Below are positions 52,129-60,563 of a DNA stretch of 64,000 nucleotides, one piece after another. Position 1 is the stretch's first letter. Every line of letters starts with the position of its first letter. The notes below the pieces were generated by a model. The model had not been told where the DNA came from. It did no database searches and was given only the letters and a program-made list of their open reading frames with translations. The position numbers and the translations under genes are program-made. Origin of the DNA: Plantactinospora sp. BC1 (GTDB taxonomy: Bacteria; Actinomycetota; Actinomycetes; Mycobacteriales; Micromonosporaceae); contig NZ_CP028158.1 of assembly GCF_003030345.1 (NCBI RefSeq), positions 3,348,001-3,412,000 of the forward strand, read 5' to 3'.

Positions 52129-53454
52129 GTGCCTCTTCCCCTCCCCTCCCCCGTGCCGAGCAGACCGCCGGCCGGCCGACTCGGCCGGCGCCTGGGTGCC
52201 GTGCTGCTCGTCGTCGTCATCGCGCTCGCCTCCGGCTGCACCGCCGAGGACGCCGCGCCGCGGGACGACAAGGTCGAACTCTCCGTCTTCTGGTGGGGCG
52301 GCGACCGCCGGGCCGAGTTGACCAAGCAGGCGCTGGAGGTCTACACCAAGCGCTACCCGGACGTCACCTTCAAGTTCACCTTCCAGGGCAACGCCGGCTA
52401 CTTCGACCGGCTCTCCACCGAGGCCGCCGCCGGGAACGCCCCGGACATCTTCCAGATCGACGACAACTACCTCACCGAGTACGCGCAGCGGGAGATCCTG
52501 CTGGACCTGACCGACTACGTCCGGACCGACGTACTCGACCTGCGCAAGCTCCCCGCCGGCCTGGCGCAGTCCAGCCAGGTGACCGGCCGTACGGTCGCCG
52601 CCGCGGCGGCGGAGAACACCCCCGGCCTGATCTACAACAAAAGCCTGCTCGACCGGTACGACCTGCCCGAGCCGCAGATCGGAATGTCCTACCAGGACTA
52701 CCTGGAGTGGGCCGAGCAGGTCACCGAGCGCACCGACGGCGAGGTCTTCGGCACCATGGACCCGTCCGCCGACTACAAGGCGCTCTGGCTCTGGCTGCGC
52801 TCGCAGGACAAGGAGCTCTACCGGGGCCGGCAGATGGGCTTCACCGAGAGCGACCTGACCCGCTGGTTCGAGCTGTGGGCGGACGCCCGGGAGCGCGGGG
52901 CGGCCCCGCCGCCGCAGGTGATCCAGCCCGCGAACAGCGGTGACGTGACCAAGCAGCTGGTGGCCAGCGGCCAGGCGGCGACCTCGTTCGTCTGGTCCAA
53001 CCAGCTACCGGAGTTGCAGAAGCTGACCAAGGACAAGCTCAAGGTGGTCAGCTATCCCGGCAACCCGGCCGCGCACTGGGCCCGGGCCTCGCTCTACTGG
53101 GCCGCCTTCCGGGGTACCCGCCATCCGGACACCGTCGTGCACGTCATCGACTTCCTGGTCAACGACGCGGTGGCCGGCGAGATCCTCGGTACCGAGCGGG
53201 GGCTCAGCGCCAACCTGGACGTACGGCGGACGGTGGAGGCGTCGCTGACCGACGAGAGCATGAAGCAGTCGGTAGCCTTCGAGACCACCATGACGGAGAA
53301 GTTCGGTCCGGCGCCGGTACCGCCGCCGAAGGGCCACGCCACGATCAAGCAACTGTTGATCCAGGCGGCGGAGAGCGTCCAGTTCGGCAAGGCTTCCCCG
53401 CGTACGGCCGCGGCGTCCTTCATCAGCCAGGCGAACGCCGCGCTGACGAGCTGA
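52129..53454 (+). CDS. Orphan sugar-type ABC solute-binding lipoprotein
   Basis: 441 residues. The lipobox ALASGC places the lipidated residue at C37 after a longer than usual Pro/Arg-rich n-region. The mature part is a family-1 carbohydrate-binding protein: ELSVFWWGGDRRAELTKQAL, GNAPDIFQIDDNYLTEYA and AAHWARASLYW. It should bind an oligosaccharide outside the membrane. No permease or ATPase genes adjoin it, so it must partner with a distant transporter or act as a sensor. AGGAG at 52119-52123 sets GTG 52129 as the start. A strong hairpin follows. Confidence 0.9.
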   Translation: MPLPLPSPVPSRPPAGRLGRRLGAVLLVVVIALASGCTAEDAAPRDDKVELSVFWWGGDRRAELTKQALEVYTKRYPDVTFKFTFQGNAGYFDRLSTEAAAGNAPDIFQIDDNYLTEYAQREILLDLTDYVRTDVLDLRKLPAGLAQSSQVTGRTVAAAAAENTPGLIYNKSLLDRYDLPEPQIGMSYQDYLEWAEQVTERTDGEVFGTMDPSADYKALWLWLRSQDKELYRGRQMGFTESDLTRWFELWADARERGAAPPPQVIQPANSGDVTKQLVASGQAATSFVWSNQLPELQKLTKDKLKVVSYPGNPAAHWARASLYWAAFRGTRHPDTVVHVIDFLVNDAVAGEILGTERGLSANLDVRRTVEASLTDESMKQSVAFETTMTEKFGPAPVPPPKGHATIKQLLIQAAESVQFGKASPRTAAASFISQANAALTS

Positions 53455-53459
53455 CCGCC

Positions 53460-53509
53460 GGGAAGGGACCCGTCCACCGTTCTCCCCTTCGGCGGAGGGG
53501 TCCCCTTCC
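53460..53509 (+). terminator. Hairpin terminator of the orphan binding-protein gene
   Basis: GGAAGGGACCC near 53461 pairs, with one bulge, with GGGGTCCCCTTCC at 53497-53509; an inner CCCC/GGGG pairing is also possible. It starts six bases after the stop codon. Confidence 0.7.
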
Positions 53510-53592
53510 GGACACCCCGGAGACCGGGCCCGTCCGGCCCACCGCACGGGGCGGGCGGCTGCCTGCCGGGCGGAGTCACCCGGCGGGGCTGT

Positions 53593-53844
53593 TCAGCGCT
53601 TTCCCCCCGACCGGCGGTTGCGCATGATGAGGACCAGGACGGCGACGATCACGCCGACCACGATCAGGCAGCAGACCAGTCCCCAGATCCCGAAGCTGCC
53701 CCGGGCCCGGCGCCCCCGGGCCGCCTCCAGCACCAACTCGCCGGGCCCGCTCGACGCCCAGGCGACGGCCGGTACGAACACTGTCAACGCCGCCGTACCG
53801 AGTACTGCGGTCAGGCGGACCCACCAGTTCCGGAAAATCTCCAT
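53593..53844 (-). CDS. Small two-helix membrane protein
   Basis: 83 residues. Segment 1 (VRLTAVLGTAALTVFVPAVA) and segment 2 (LVCCLIVVGVIVAVLVLIMR) flank a charged loop of about 20 residues; the C-terminus is basic (RNRRSGGKR). The first segment ends AWASS and could be a signal peptide. No family recognised. GAGG eight to nine bases before ATG 53844 supports this start. It is separated from the DUF1772 gene by 67 bases on the same strand. Confidence 0.7.
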   Translation of the reverse strand: MEIFRNWWVRLTAVLGTAALTVFVPAVAWASSGPGELVLEAARGRRARGSFGIWGLVCCLIVVGVIVAVLVLIMRNRRSGGKR

Positions 53845-53911
53845 GGCTACATCCTCGGGGCTACCCGCAAGTCCCGCCGGCAACGCGGCCGATCACCGGA
53901 CGGGAACCCGC

Positions 53912-54406
53912 TCAGCCCCGCTGGCCGGAGCTGACGAGCGCGACGAGCAGAGATCCGAACGCCGTGCAGCTGAGTACGACCCGGACCAGGTTCCACGCCC
54001 GCCACCTCGGCTCGTCGAAGGCCCGGCGTACCCCGGCGAGGTCGGCGATCCGGTCCGGCTCCCCGGCCGCCTTGATCGCGTCGTTGCGCGGCACGTTCAC
54101 CGCCAGGGTTATCACGATCACCACCAGGTTCAGCACGAACGCCGCGACGGTCCACGGCAGCCCGTCGTGCCGGGGCGCCGGCAGGTGCAGGGCGGCGGCG
54201 ACACCGGTGAGGACCAGTGACCCGAAGAAGCAGGACATGAACCACGGGTTGATGATCGACCGGTCGATGGCCTGGAAGGCGCCCACGAAGGTACGGTCGT
54301 CGGTCCGGCCCAGTCCGGGCATGATCGTGTGTGCGTACAGGACGAAGACGCCGGCCACCAGTCCGGTGGTCATCGCGGCGGCACCGAGTACGGCCCCGGT
54401 CAACAC
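53912..54406 (-). CDS. DUF1772 / anthrone-oxygenase-like membrane protein
   Basis: 164 residues with four hydrophobic segments and the DUF1772 pattern: GVFVLYAHTIMPGLGRTDDR, FVGAFQAIDRSIINPWFMSC and LAVNVPRNDAI, including the conserved NVPRN after the third helix. Relatives include AurF-independent anthrone oxygenases of polyketide pathways, but most have unknown roles. It follows the ECF41-associated flavoprotein on the same strand (153-base gap). The start is taken as GTG 54406; a downstream ATG (54373) is possible. Confidence 0.8.
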   Translation of the reverse strand: MLTGAVLGAAAMTTGLVAGVFVLYAHTIMPGLGRTDDRTFVGAFQAIDRSIINPWFMSCFFGSLVLTGVAAALHLPAPRHDGLPWTVAAFVLNLVVIVITLAVNVPRNDAIKAAGEPDRIADLAGVRRAFDEPRWRAWNLVRVVLSCTAFGSLLVALVSSGQRG

Positions 54407-54559
54407 TCGCCCGCCCTCCCGTCGGTCCGCGCCGGCAGATCCGGCAGTGGCAGTATCACCGAACTGCCCGGGCCGCCCAAGCCCGGCCGCGAGAGCGGGC
54501 CGGCCCCCCAGACGATCTCTGGAGGGCCGGCGAGGACGTACGGTCCGAACGGTGGCGAC

Positions 54560-55756
54560 TCAGCCGGCGGTGGCCGGCAGCGGTTCGGCCCCGACCGTCG
54601 CGGTGAGCCGACGGCGCCGGGACGGCAGCAGGATCGTCGGGTGGGCGACGCTCCAGGCGGCACCCGCGCAGACGAACTCCTTGTACCGCGCCGCCGTCCT
54701 GCCGGTCAGGGCGGAGGGCTTGGCCCGGTCGTCGGTGGTCACGAACTGGATGATGCCGTCGTGCCGGCCGAGGCTGACGCACTGCTGGACGTACCCGATC
54801 GTGTTGTCGGGCATCCTGCGGCCGGTCAGCCGCGCCGCGATGGCGTCGGCGGCCTTCCAGGCCATCGGGATGCCGGAGGCGCAGGACATCCGCAGTGGCC
54901 TGCCGCCCGCCCCCTCCGCCAGCCCGGCGTCGCCGACGGCGTACACGTCGGGGTGCGAGATCGAGCGCATGGTCTCGTCGACGACGATCTGCCCGGTGTC
55001 GGCGAGCGCCAGGGTGCTGGCGGCGGCGATCGGGTCGGCGGCGAAGCCGGTGGTCCAGACGGTCACCTGGGCCGGGATCCGCTCGGCGGTGCCGGTGAGC
55101 ACGCCGGTCTGGTCGACGCGTACGACGTCGGTGTGCTCGTGGGCGGTGATGCCGAGCCGGTCGAAGACTCCGCGCAGGTGTCGCCGGGCCTTGTCGCTCA
55201 GCCAGTCGCCGAGGCCGCCACGGGTGGCGATCGCGACGTCGAGGTCCGGCCTGGCCTCGGCGATCTCGGTGACCGCTTCGATGCCGGTGAGGCCGCCACC
55301 GACGACCAGTACGGTCGCACCCGAGGCGAGGTCGTGCAGCCGCTCGCGCAGCCGCAGCGCGCCCTGCCGGCTGGCGACGTGCTGGGCGTGCTCGGCGACG
55401 CCGGGTACCCCGTGCTCGGCGACGGTGCTGCCGAGGGCGTAGACGAGGGTGTCGTAGCCGATCTGGTCGGCGCCGCCGTGCCCGTCCACCAGGTCGACGG
55501 TCCTGCGGTCGGCGTCGACGGCGGTGACCCGGGCCGGTCGTACCCGGACGCCCGTGCCGGCGAAGATGTCGCGCAACGGGCGGGGCCGCAGATCCTGCCC
55601 GACCGCGAGCTGGTGCAGCCGGACCCGCTCGACGAAATCAGGGTCGGCGTTGACCAGGGTGATCTCGATGTCGTCGGCGTGGAGGCGACGGGCGAGGCGC
55701 CCGGCGGCGTGGGCCCCGGCGTAACCGGCCCCGAGGACGACGATGCGGTGCTTCAT
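54560..55756 (-). CDS. NDH-2-like FAD-dependent oxidoreductase
   Basis: 398 residues. FAD-binding VVLGAGYAGAHAAGRLA (GxGxxG at 9-14), an NAD(P) motif TVLVVGGGLTGIEAVTEIA in the middle, and the second FAD motif VYAVGDAG near residue 285 define a two-dinucleotide fold like type II NADH dehydrogenase and related pyridine nucleotide oxidoreductases. No C-terminal membrane anchor is obvious. It lies 115 bases downstream of an ECF41 sigma factor, a family whose usual target is a neighbouring oxidoreductase-type gene, so control by it is likely. Confidence 0.87.
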   Translation of the reverse strand: MKHRIVVLGAGYAGAHAAGRLARRLHADDIEITLVNADPDFVERVRLHQLAVGQDLRPRPLRDIFAGTGVRVRPARVTAVDADRRTVDLVDGHGGADQIGYDTLVYALGSTVAEHGVPGVAEHAQHVASRQGALRLRERLHDLASGATVLVVGGGLTGIEAVTEIAEARPDLDVAIATRGGLGDWLSDKARRHLRGVFDRLGITAHEHTDVVRVDQTGVLTGTAERIPAQVTVWTTGFAADPIAAASTLALADTGQIVVDETMRSISHPDVYAVGDAGLAEGAGGRPLRMSCASGIPMAWKAADAIAARLTGRRMPDNTIGYVQQCVSLGRHDGIIQFVTTDDRAKPSALTGRTAARYKEFVCAGAAWSVAHPTILLPSRRRRLTATVGAEPLPATAG

Positions 55757-55871
55757 GGTTCCGCTCCTGTCTGCTGTGGCCTGCTCGCCTCCTGAACCGG
55801 ATAGCGGCACGATCCCTGACAGGATTCGCTGTAAGCTGCGTCACCGGCCGGGGCCGGGCAGCTTCGCCAGA

Positions 55872-56828
55872 TCAGCCGGGGCCGGACGGCTCTCCGCGAT
55901 CGGAGGCGGCCCACTGCCGCGTCACGCGTTCCAGCTTCTCGGGGTTGGCCTGCACGTGGATCGCGGCCACACCGTCGGGGGTGACGTCGAGCGACATGAC
56001 GCCGACCACCCGCTCCCCGACCGTGACCAGCACGCCGGGGCCGTCGTTGACGACGACGGCGTGCATGGTGAAACTCCCGCCGACCAGGGCCTCGAAGGTG
56101 GCCCGCTTGGCGTCGTTCGGCGCGAAGACGCCCCGCAGGAACCGCGCGATGCCGAGCGCGCCGACGACCGGGGTGCTGCGGGCCGGGACCCGGCCGCCAC
56201 CGTCGGACATGCTCACCGCGTCGTCGGTCAGCAGCCTGACCAGCGGCTCGGTGTCCCCGCTGACGGCGGCGGCGAGGAACTCCTCGGCGATCTTCTTCGC
56301 GGCGGAGGCGTCGATCTCGATCCGGGTCCGGTCGGTGCTGACATGCTGCCTGGCCCGCCGGTAGATCTGCTGGCAGTTCGCCTCGGTGATGTCGAGGATC
56401 CGGGCGATCTCGCCGTGCGGGTAGCCGAATGCCTCGCGCAGCACGTAGACCACGCGCTCGTTCGGCGACAGCCGCTCCATCAGGGTGAGCACCGCCATCG
56501 AGACCAGCTCGCGCTGTTCGGCGGTTTCGGCCGGGCCGAGCATCCGGTCCCCGGCGAGGAGCGGCTCCGGCAGCCAACTGCCCACGTACTTCTCGCGCCT
56601 GGCCCGCGCCGAGCTGAGCTGGTTGAGGCAGACGTTGCTGAGTACCTTCGTCAGCCAGGCCTCGGGCGTCTCGATGTGTTCCCGGTCGGCCGCCTGCCAC
56701 CGCAGAAACGTGTCCTGGACCGCGTCCTCGGCGTCGGTCGCCGAGCCCAGCAGGCGGTAGGCGATCGCCTCCAGGCGGCCCCTGGAGCTCTCGAACAGAT
56801 CGACCTCGTGCGAGCTGAGCATCGCCAC
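55872..56828 (-). CDS. ECF41-type sigma factor with SnoaL-like C-terminal domain
   Basis: 318 residues. Sigma regions 2 (ATDAEDAVQDTFLRWQAA) and 4 (LSPNERVVYVLREAFGYPHG, then EIARILDITEANCQQIYRRA) are followed by an NTF2/SnoaL-like domain. The ECF41 hallmarks WLPEP (85-89) and DGGG (209-212) are both present; in this group the C-terminal domain replaces an anti-sigma factor and tunes activity. The downstream flavoprotein is the expected target. The start is GTG 56828 or ATG 56822, two codons apart. No convincing ECF41 promoter was found. Confidence 0.92.
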   Translation of the reverse strand: MAMLSSHEVDLFESSRGRLEAIAYRLLGSATDAEDAVQDTFLRWQAADREHIETPEAWLTKVLSNVCLNQLSSARARREKYVGSWLPEPLLAGDRMLGPAETAEQRELVSMAVLTLMERLSPNERVVYVLREAFGYPHGEIARILDITEANCQQIYRRARQHVSTDRTRIEIDASAAKKIAEEFLAAAVSGDTEPLVRLLTDDAVSMSDGGGRVPARSTPVVGALGIARFLRGVFAPNDAKRATFEALVGGSFTMHAVVVNDGPGVLVTVGERVVGVMSLDVTPDGVAAIHVQANPEKLERVTRQWAASDRGEPSGPG

Positions 56829-56920
56829 CAGTTAAGCACGCCGGCACGAGGCGGCAACGCCGGGCGAGTCTCCTCGCCGGCATCCGCGCCGATGTCCCGG
56901 CCGGTCGGCAGGTGACGTGG

Positions 56921-56955
56921 AAACGGCCCCTCGGAGAAGATCCGAGGGGCCGTTT
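56921..56955 (-). terminator. Terminator of the downstream initiator tRNA gene
   Basis: Perfect 14-bp arms, 56921-56934 and 56942-56955 (AAACGGCCCCTCGG and its complement), with a seven-base loop. It starts six bases after the tRNA 3' end on the minus strand. Confidence 0.85.
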
Positions 56956-56960
56956 CTCGT

Positions 56961-57037
56961 TGGTAGCGGGGACAGGATTTGAACCTGCGACCTCTGGGTT
57001 ATGAGCCCAGCGAGCTACCGAGCTGCTCCACCCCGCG
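56961..57037 (-). tRNA. Initiator tRNA-fMet (CAT), copy 1
   Basis: 77 bases including an encoded CCA. The anticodon loop is CTCATAA (CAT). Initiator hallmarks are visible: an unpaired C1·U72 end (5' CGCGGGG, 3' CCCCGCTACCA) and three consecutive G:C pairs (GGG/CCC) at the base of the anticodon stem. The sequence is identical over its full length to the second copy 205 bases away. Confidence 0.97.
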
Positions 57038-57085
57038 TCGCCGGATGAAACCCTAGCCGAACCGGGCCGGAAGTCCAACTCAATA

Positions 57086-57195
57086 GAAACACCGGCAACG
57101 CAGAGAACACCGGCAGCGTCAGAAACACCGGCAACGTCAAGAAGACCGGCGGTGCGAGGAACACCGGCGCGGTGCAAGGAACGCCGGAAAAGCAA
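57086..57195. repeat. 18-bp minisatellite, six units, between the two tRNA genes
   Basis: Six imperfect head-to-tail units start at 57086, 57104, 57122, 57140, 57158 and 57178 (five of 18 bases, one of 20). The consensus is near GAAACACCGGCAACGTCA; the core ACCGGC is kept in all but the last unit. Units 1 and 3 differ by one base, implying recent duplication. It would lie in the spacer if the two tRNAs share a transcript. No protein-coding role is supported. Confidence 0.85.
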
Positions 57196-57228
57196 GAACC
57201 CGGCCCCATGGTGTGGGAACCGGGTTCT
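57195..57228 (-). terminator. Hairpin downstream of initiator tRNA copy 2
   Basis: AGAACCCGG (57195-57203) and CCGGGTTCT (57220-57228) form a perfect 9-bp stem, with further CCCA/TGGG pairing in the loop. It lies 14 bases after the tRNA 3' end on the minus strand. Confidence 0.7.
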
Positions 57229-57242
57229 ATCTGATGGTTCTG

Positions 57243-57319
57243 TGGTAGCGGGGACAGGATTTGAACCTGCGACCTCTGGGTTATGAGCCCAGCGAGCTAC
57301 CGAGCTGCTCCACCCCGCG
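57243..57319 (-). tRNA. Initiator tRNA-fMet (CAT), copy 2
   Basis: 77 bases with encoded CCA, identical to the copy at 56961-57037: C1·U72 mismatch, CAT anticodon and the GGG/CCC anticodon stem. It is the upstream copy in the direction of transcription. Its own hairpin follows, so the two genes may form separate transcripts. Confidence 0.97.
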
Positions 57320-57424
57320 TCGGCTCGTTAACCCTAGCGCACACCGTCCACGGCCCGCAAAACAGGGCCGGAACTGCCCGGCGACGGCCGTGTCACCGCC
57401 GCCGGGCAGCCGGGTACGACCTGG

Positions 57425-60400
57425 TCAGCCGCTCGGCGAGGCCGGCGCGCTGGGTGTACCGCCACTCGCCGCCGGTGAGCCGGCCGGGGCCGGAGACGAA
57501 CCCGGAGCCGGTGCCCGGTTACCGCTCGCCCGCTGGGCGTTCTGGAACTCGGTCATCGCCTCGTCGAGCGCCTTGAGCGCGCGGCCGTACCGCTCGAAGT
57601 CGCCGGCGGTCTGGGCCGACCTGACCTCGGCGATCGCGGCCTGCACCTTGCCAGCGGCGGCGGCCAGCTCCGGAGTGAGCTGCGGGTTGGTGTCCGCCGG
57701 TGGCACCGTCGGAGTCGGCGTCGGCGTCGGGTTCGTGCCGCCGTCGGTCGGTGGCGGTGGCGTCGTCGGTGTGGTCGGGGCGGCCTTCTTGCCCTGCTCG
57801 ACGAGCTGTTTGATGCCCTCTTCGAGGCTGTTCGCCAACACGACGTACTGACCACCGTCGCCGTACGAGATCAGCACCCGTTGCAGCAGCGGATAGGCGT
57901 TCGTCTGGTTGCTCTTCACGTAGACCGGTTCGACGTAGAGCATCCCGTCGCCGAATGGCAGCGAGAGCAGGTTGCCGTACTGCACCTGGGCCTGGTTCGA
58001 GGAGAGCAGGTTGAGTTCCTGCCGGATGTTGGCGTTGTTGGTCATCTTCTGGTGCACCTGGACCGGCCCGGAGACCGCCGTCTGGTCGGGCAGTTCCAGC
58101 ACCTCCAGCCGGGGCTGGCCGTTCAGGTACGAGCCGCTGATCAGCGCGGCGAGGTTCTGCCGGCCGGCCGGGGTGACCGCCGAGGTGAGCTGGAAGCGTG
58201 GCGACTCCTGCCCCGGCAACTGGGTGTAGAGGTAGTACGGCGGCTGCCGCTCACCGGAGTCCGGCGCGTCCGGCGCGTTCGGCACCTCCCAGAAGTCCTG
58301 CCCGGAGAAGAACTCGGACGGGTCCGTGACGTGGAACTTCGCCAGCAGGTTGCGCTGCACCTTGAACAGGTCGGCCGGGTAGCGGAAGTGTGCCGCCAGG
58401 GCGGCCGGGATCTCCGACTTCGGCTTCACCAGGTTTCCGCCGAAGGCCTTGTTCCAGGCCTTCAGCACCGGGTCGGCCTCGTCGAACTGGTAGAGCGTGA
58501 CGGTGCCGTCGTACGCGTCGACGGTCGCCTTCACCGAGTTCCGGATGTAGTTGACGTTCTCCCGGGCGAGTTCGAAGGTGCCCAGCCCGGTCAGCTCGTC
58601 GGCGGTCTCCTGCTGGAGGTTCACCTGCTCGGCGTAGGGGTAGGTGGCCGCCGTGGTGTAGCCGTCGACGATCCACTGGATCCGCCCGTCGACCACCGCC
58701 GGGTACGGGTCGCCGTCCAGGGTGAGGAAGGGCGCGACCTTCTCCACCCGGTCCCGGGGGTTACGCACGTAGAGCAGCTTGGAGGCGTCGTTGATCGCCC
58801 CGGAGAGGACGAAGTTCGGCTCCTGCTCCTTGATCGCGTAGAGCAGCTGGCGACCGAAGGAACCGATCTCGACCCCGCCCTTGCCGGTGTAGGTGTAGTA
58901 CTGCTCGCCACCGTCCCGGCCGGTCGGCCGGTCGAACTCGACCGGGTTGTTCCCCTCGGTCTGCCCGACGATCGCGTAGTCGCTGCCGTCCATCTGCTCG
59001 CCGTAGTAGATCCGCGGCTGGGTGGCCGGGATCGTCTCGGTCGCCGACGAGCACGCCTCCTCGGCCCGCTCGCCGAGGAAGCCGGAGACGAAGTACGGCT
59101 GCCCGCCGCAGACCACCTGGTTGGCGGGGGCGCCGACCAGGCCGTACCCGTGGGTGAAGACGGTGTGTCGGTTGATCCAGTTGCTCTGCTGGTCGGTCAG
59201 CTCCAGATAGTTGATCTCCCGCATCCCGACGACGTAGTCCTGGGTCTCGCCGTTGACCTGGTAGCGGTCGATGTCGAGCTTCGGGCCGAAGTCGTAGAAG
59301 CCCCGCACCTGCTGGAGCTGGGTGTAGGTCTCGGAGACCAGTTGCGGGTCCAGCAGCCGGATGTTCGGCACCACCGAGGTGTCGGTGGCCAGCGACTCCG
59401 GCGGCTTCAGGTTCGCCGCGCTGTACGGCGCCATCACCGTGGTGGCGAGCCCGAAGGAGTCCCGGGTGGCGTTGATGCTGCGCTCGATGTACGCGGCTTC
59501 CTTGTCCTTGACGCTCGGCTTGACCTCGAAGGTCTGCACCGCCCACGGGTAGATGCCGCCGATCGCCACCGCCGAGATGCCGAGCAGGGCGAGCGAGATG
59601 CCGGGCCAGACGAGGTTCCGGATGAAGGCGTTGGAGAAGAGGATGATCGCCAGCGCGACCACCACCGAGATGTACGCCAGGATCTCCTTCGCCGGCAGCA
59701 GCGCGTTGATGTCGGCGTAGCCGGCGCCGTAGAGGTCGACGCCCTCGTTGAACTCCAGCAGCATCGCCCGCCGGTCGAGGACGTACGCCAGCGCCTTGAG
59801 CAGCACGAAGACCGCGACCAGCGTGGTCAGGTGGGCCCGGGCGGCGCCGGTCATCCGGTCACCGACACCCTGTAGCCGGACGCCGCCGAAGATGTAGTGC
59901 ATCGCCAGCGAGCCGATCATGGCGAGCACCACGGCGGTGAAGCCGACGCCGAGCAGATAACGCAGGAACGGGAACTGGAAGACGTAGAACCCAATATCGA
60001 TCTTGAATTCCGGGTCCTCGATGCCGAAGCTCTGCGAGTTGCGGAACAGCATCCACTGACCCCAGCGGGTCTGCGCGGAGAGGCCGGCGAAGAGCCCGAC
60101 GACCACCCCGATCGCGGCCAGCCAGGTGCCGATCCGGGGCGCCAGCACCGAGCGGTAGCGTTCCAGGGTCACCTGCTCCGGCGAGTTCGGCCGGAGCACC
60201 GGCCGCAGCCGGTAGGCCAGCCACATGTTGCCGCCGACCAGCAGCGCCATGGCCAGGCCGATCACCACGAAGAGCAGGATCCGGGTGACCAGCACCCCGC
60301 TGAAGACCCGGGTGTAGGCGACCTCGTCGAACCAGAGCCAGTCGGTCCAGGCCTGGACGCCCCAGCCCAGCAGGGTGAGGAGCAGGAACACCCCGAGGAG

Positions 60401-60457
60401 TACGCCGACCGTGACGCGACCGCGTCGACTCATTCTTGGCAGGGGGCTGCTACGCAT
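57425..60457 (-). CDS. UPF0182 family membrane protein
   Basis: 1010 residues, the typical length. Seven hydrophobic segments fill residues 10-320 (first: VTVGVLLGVFLLLTLLGWGV), then a large extracytoplasmic domain with NRHTVFTHGYGLVGAPANQV and conserved YYGEQMDGSDYAIVGQTEG. The last 130 residues are a Pro/Thr-rich linker (PTTPTTPPPPTDGG), a helical stretch (VQAAIAEVRSAQTAGDFERY) and a Pro/Ala tail. The family is widespread in actinobacteria and lacks a defined function. ATG at 60457 and GTG at 60463 are both possible starts. Confidence 0.93.
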   Translation of the reverse strand: MRSSPLPRMSRRGRVTVGVLLGVFLLLTLLGWGVQAWTDWLWFDEVAYTRVFSGVLVTRILLFVVIGLAMALLVGGNMWLAYRLRPVLRPNSPEQVTLERYRSVLAPRIGTWLAAIGVVVGLFAGLSAQTRWGQWMLFRNSQSFGIEDPEFKIDIGFYVFQFPFLRYLLGVGFTAVVLAMIGSLAMHYIFGGVRLQGVGDRMTGAARAHLTTLVAVFVLLKALAYVLDRRAMLLEFNEGVDLYGAGYADINALLPAKEILAYISVVVALAIILFSNAFIRNLVWPGISLALLGISAVAIGGIYPWAVQTFEVKPSVKDKEAAYIERSINATRDSFGLATTVMAPYSAANLKPPESLATDTSVVPNIRLLDPQLVSETYTQLQQVRGFYDFGPKLDIDRYQVNGETQDYVVGMREINYLELTDQQSNWINRHTVFTHGYGLVGAPANQVVCGGQPYFVSGFLGERAEEACSSATETIPATQPRIYYGEQMDGSDYAIVGQTEGNNPVEFDRPTGRDGGEQYYTYTGKGGVEIGSFGRQLLYAIKEQEPNFVLSGAINDASKLLYVRNPRDRVEKVAPFLTLDGDPYPAVVDGRIQWIVDGYTTAATYPYAEQVNLQQETADELTGLGTFELARENVNYIRNSVKATVDAYDGTVTLYQFDEADPVLKAWNKAFGGNLVKPKSEIPAALAAHFRYPADLFKVQRNLLAKFHVTDPSEFFSGQDFWEVPNAPDAPDSGERQPPYYLYTQLPGQESPRFQLTSAVTPAGRQNLAALISGSYLNGQPRLEVLELPDQTAVSGPVQVHQKMTNNANIRQELNLLSSNQAQVQYGNLLSLPFGDGMLYVEPVYVKSNQTNAYPLLQRVLISYGDGGQYVVLANSLEEGIKQLVEQGKKAAPTTPTTPPPPTDGGTNPTPTPTPTVPPADTNPQLTPELAAAAGKVQAAIAEVRSAQTAGDFERYGRALKALDEAMTEFQNAQRASGNRAPAPGSSPAPAGSPAASGGTPSAPASPSG

Positions 60458-60563
60458 GACCACTGTTGGCTCCGCACCTTCGGCAATGACCGGCTCTGAT
60501 CAGAGCACCTAGACTACGGGGTGTTCCTGAGTCCGACCGGTCCCCCTTCGGGCCTGCGGTGGT

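Noticed and set aside
55757-55871. ECF41 promoter before the flavoprotein gene
   Set aside because: The best match, TGTCAGG followed after 16 bases by GGTT, agrees only in the -35 half and fails the CGTC -10, so it is not reported.
57086-57195. Possible CRISPR array
   Set aside because: Units are contiguous 18-20 bp tandem copies without unique spacers, and no cas genes are present.
57015-57209. 64-residue frame with PVFLTL repeats on the minus strand
   Set aside because: It overlaps a tRNA and simply translates the 18-bp minisatellite; no ribosome-binding site and no conserved segment.
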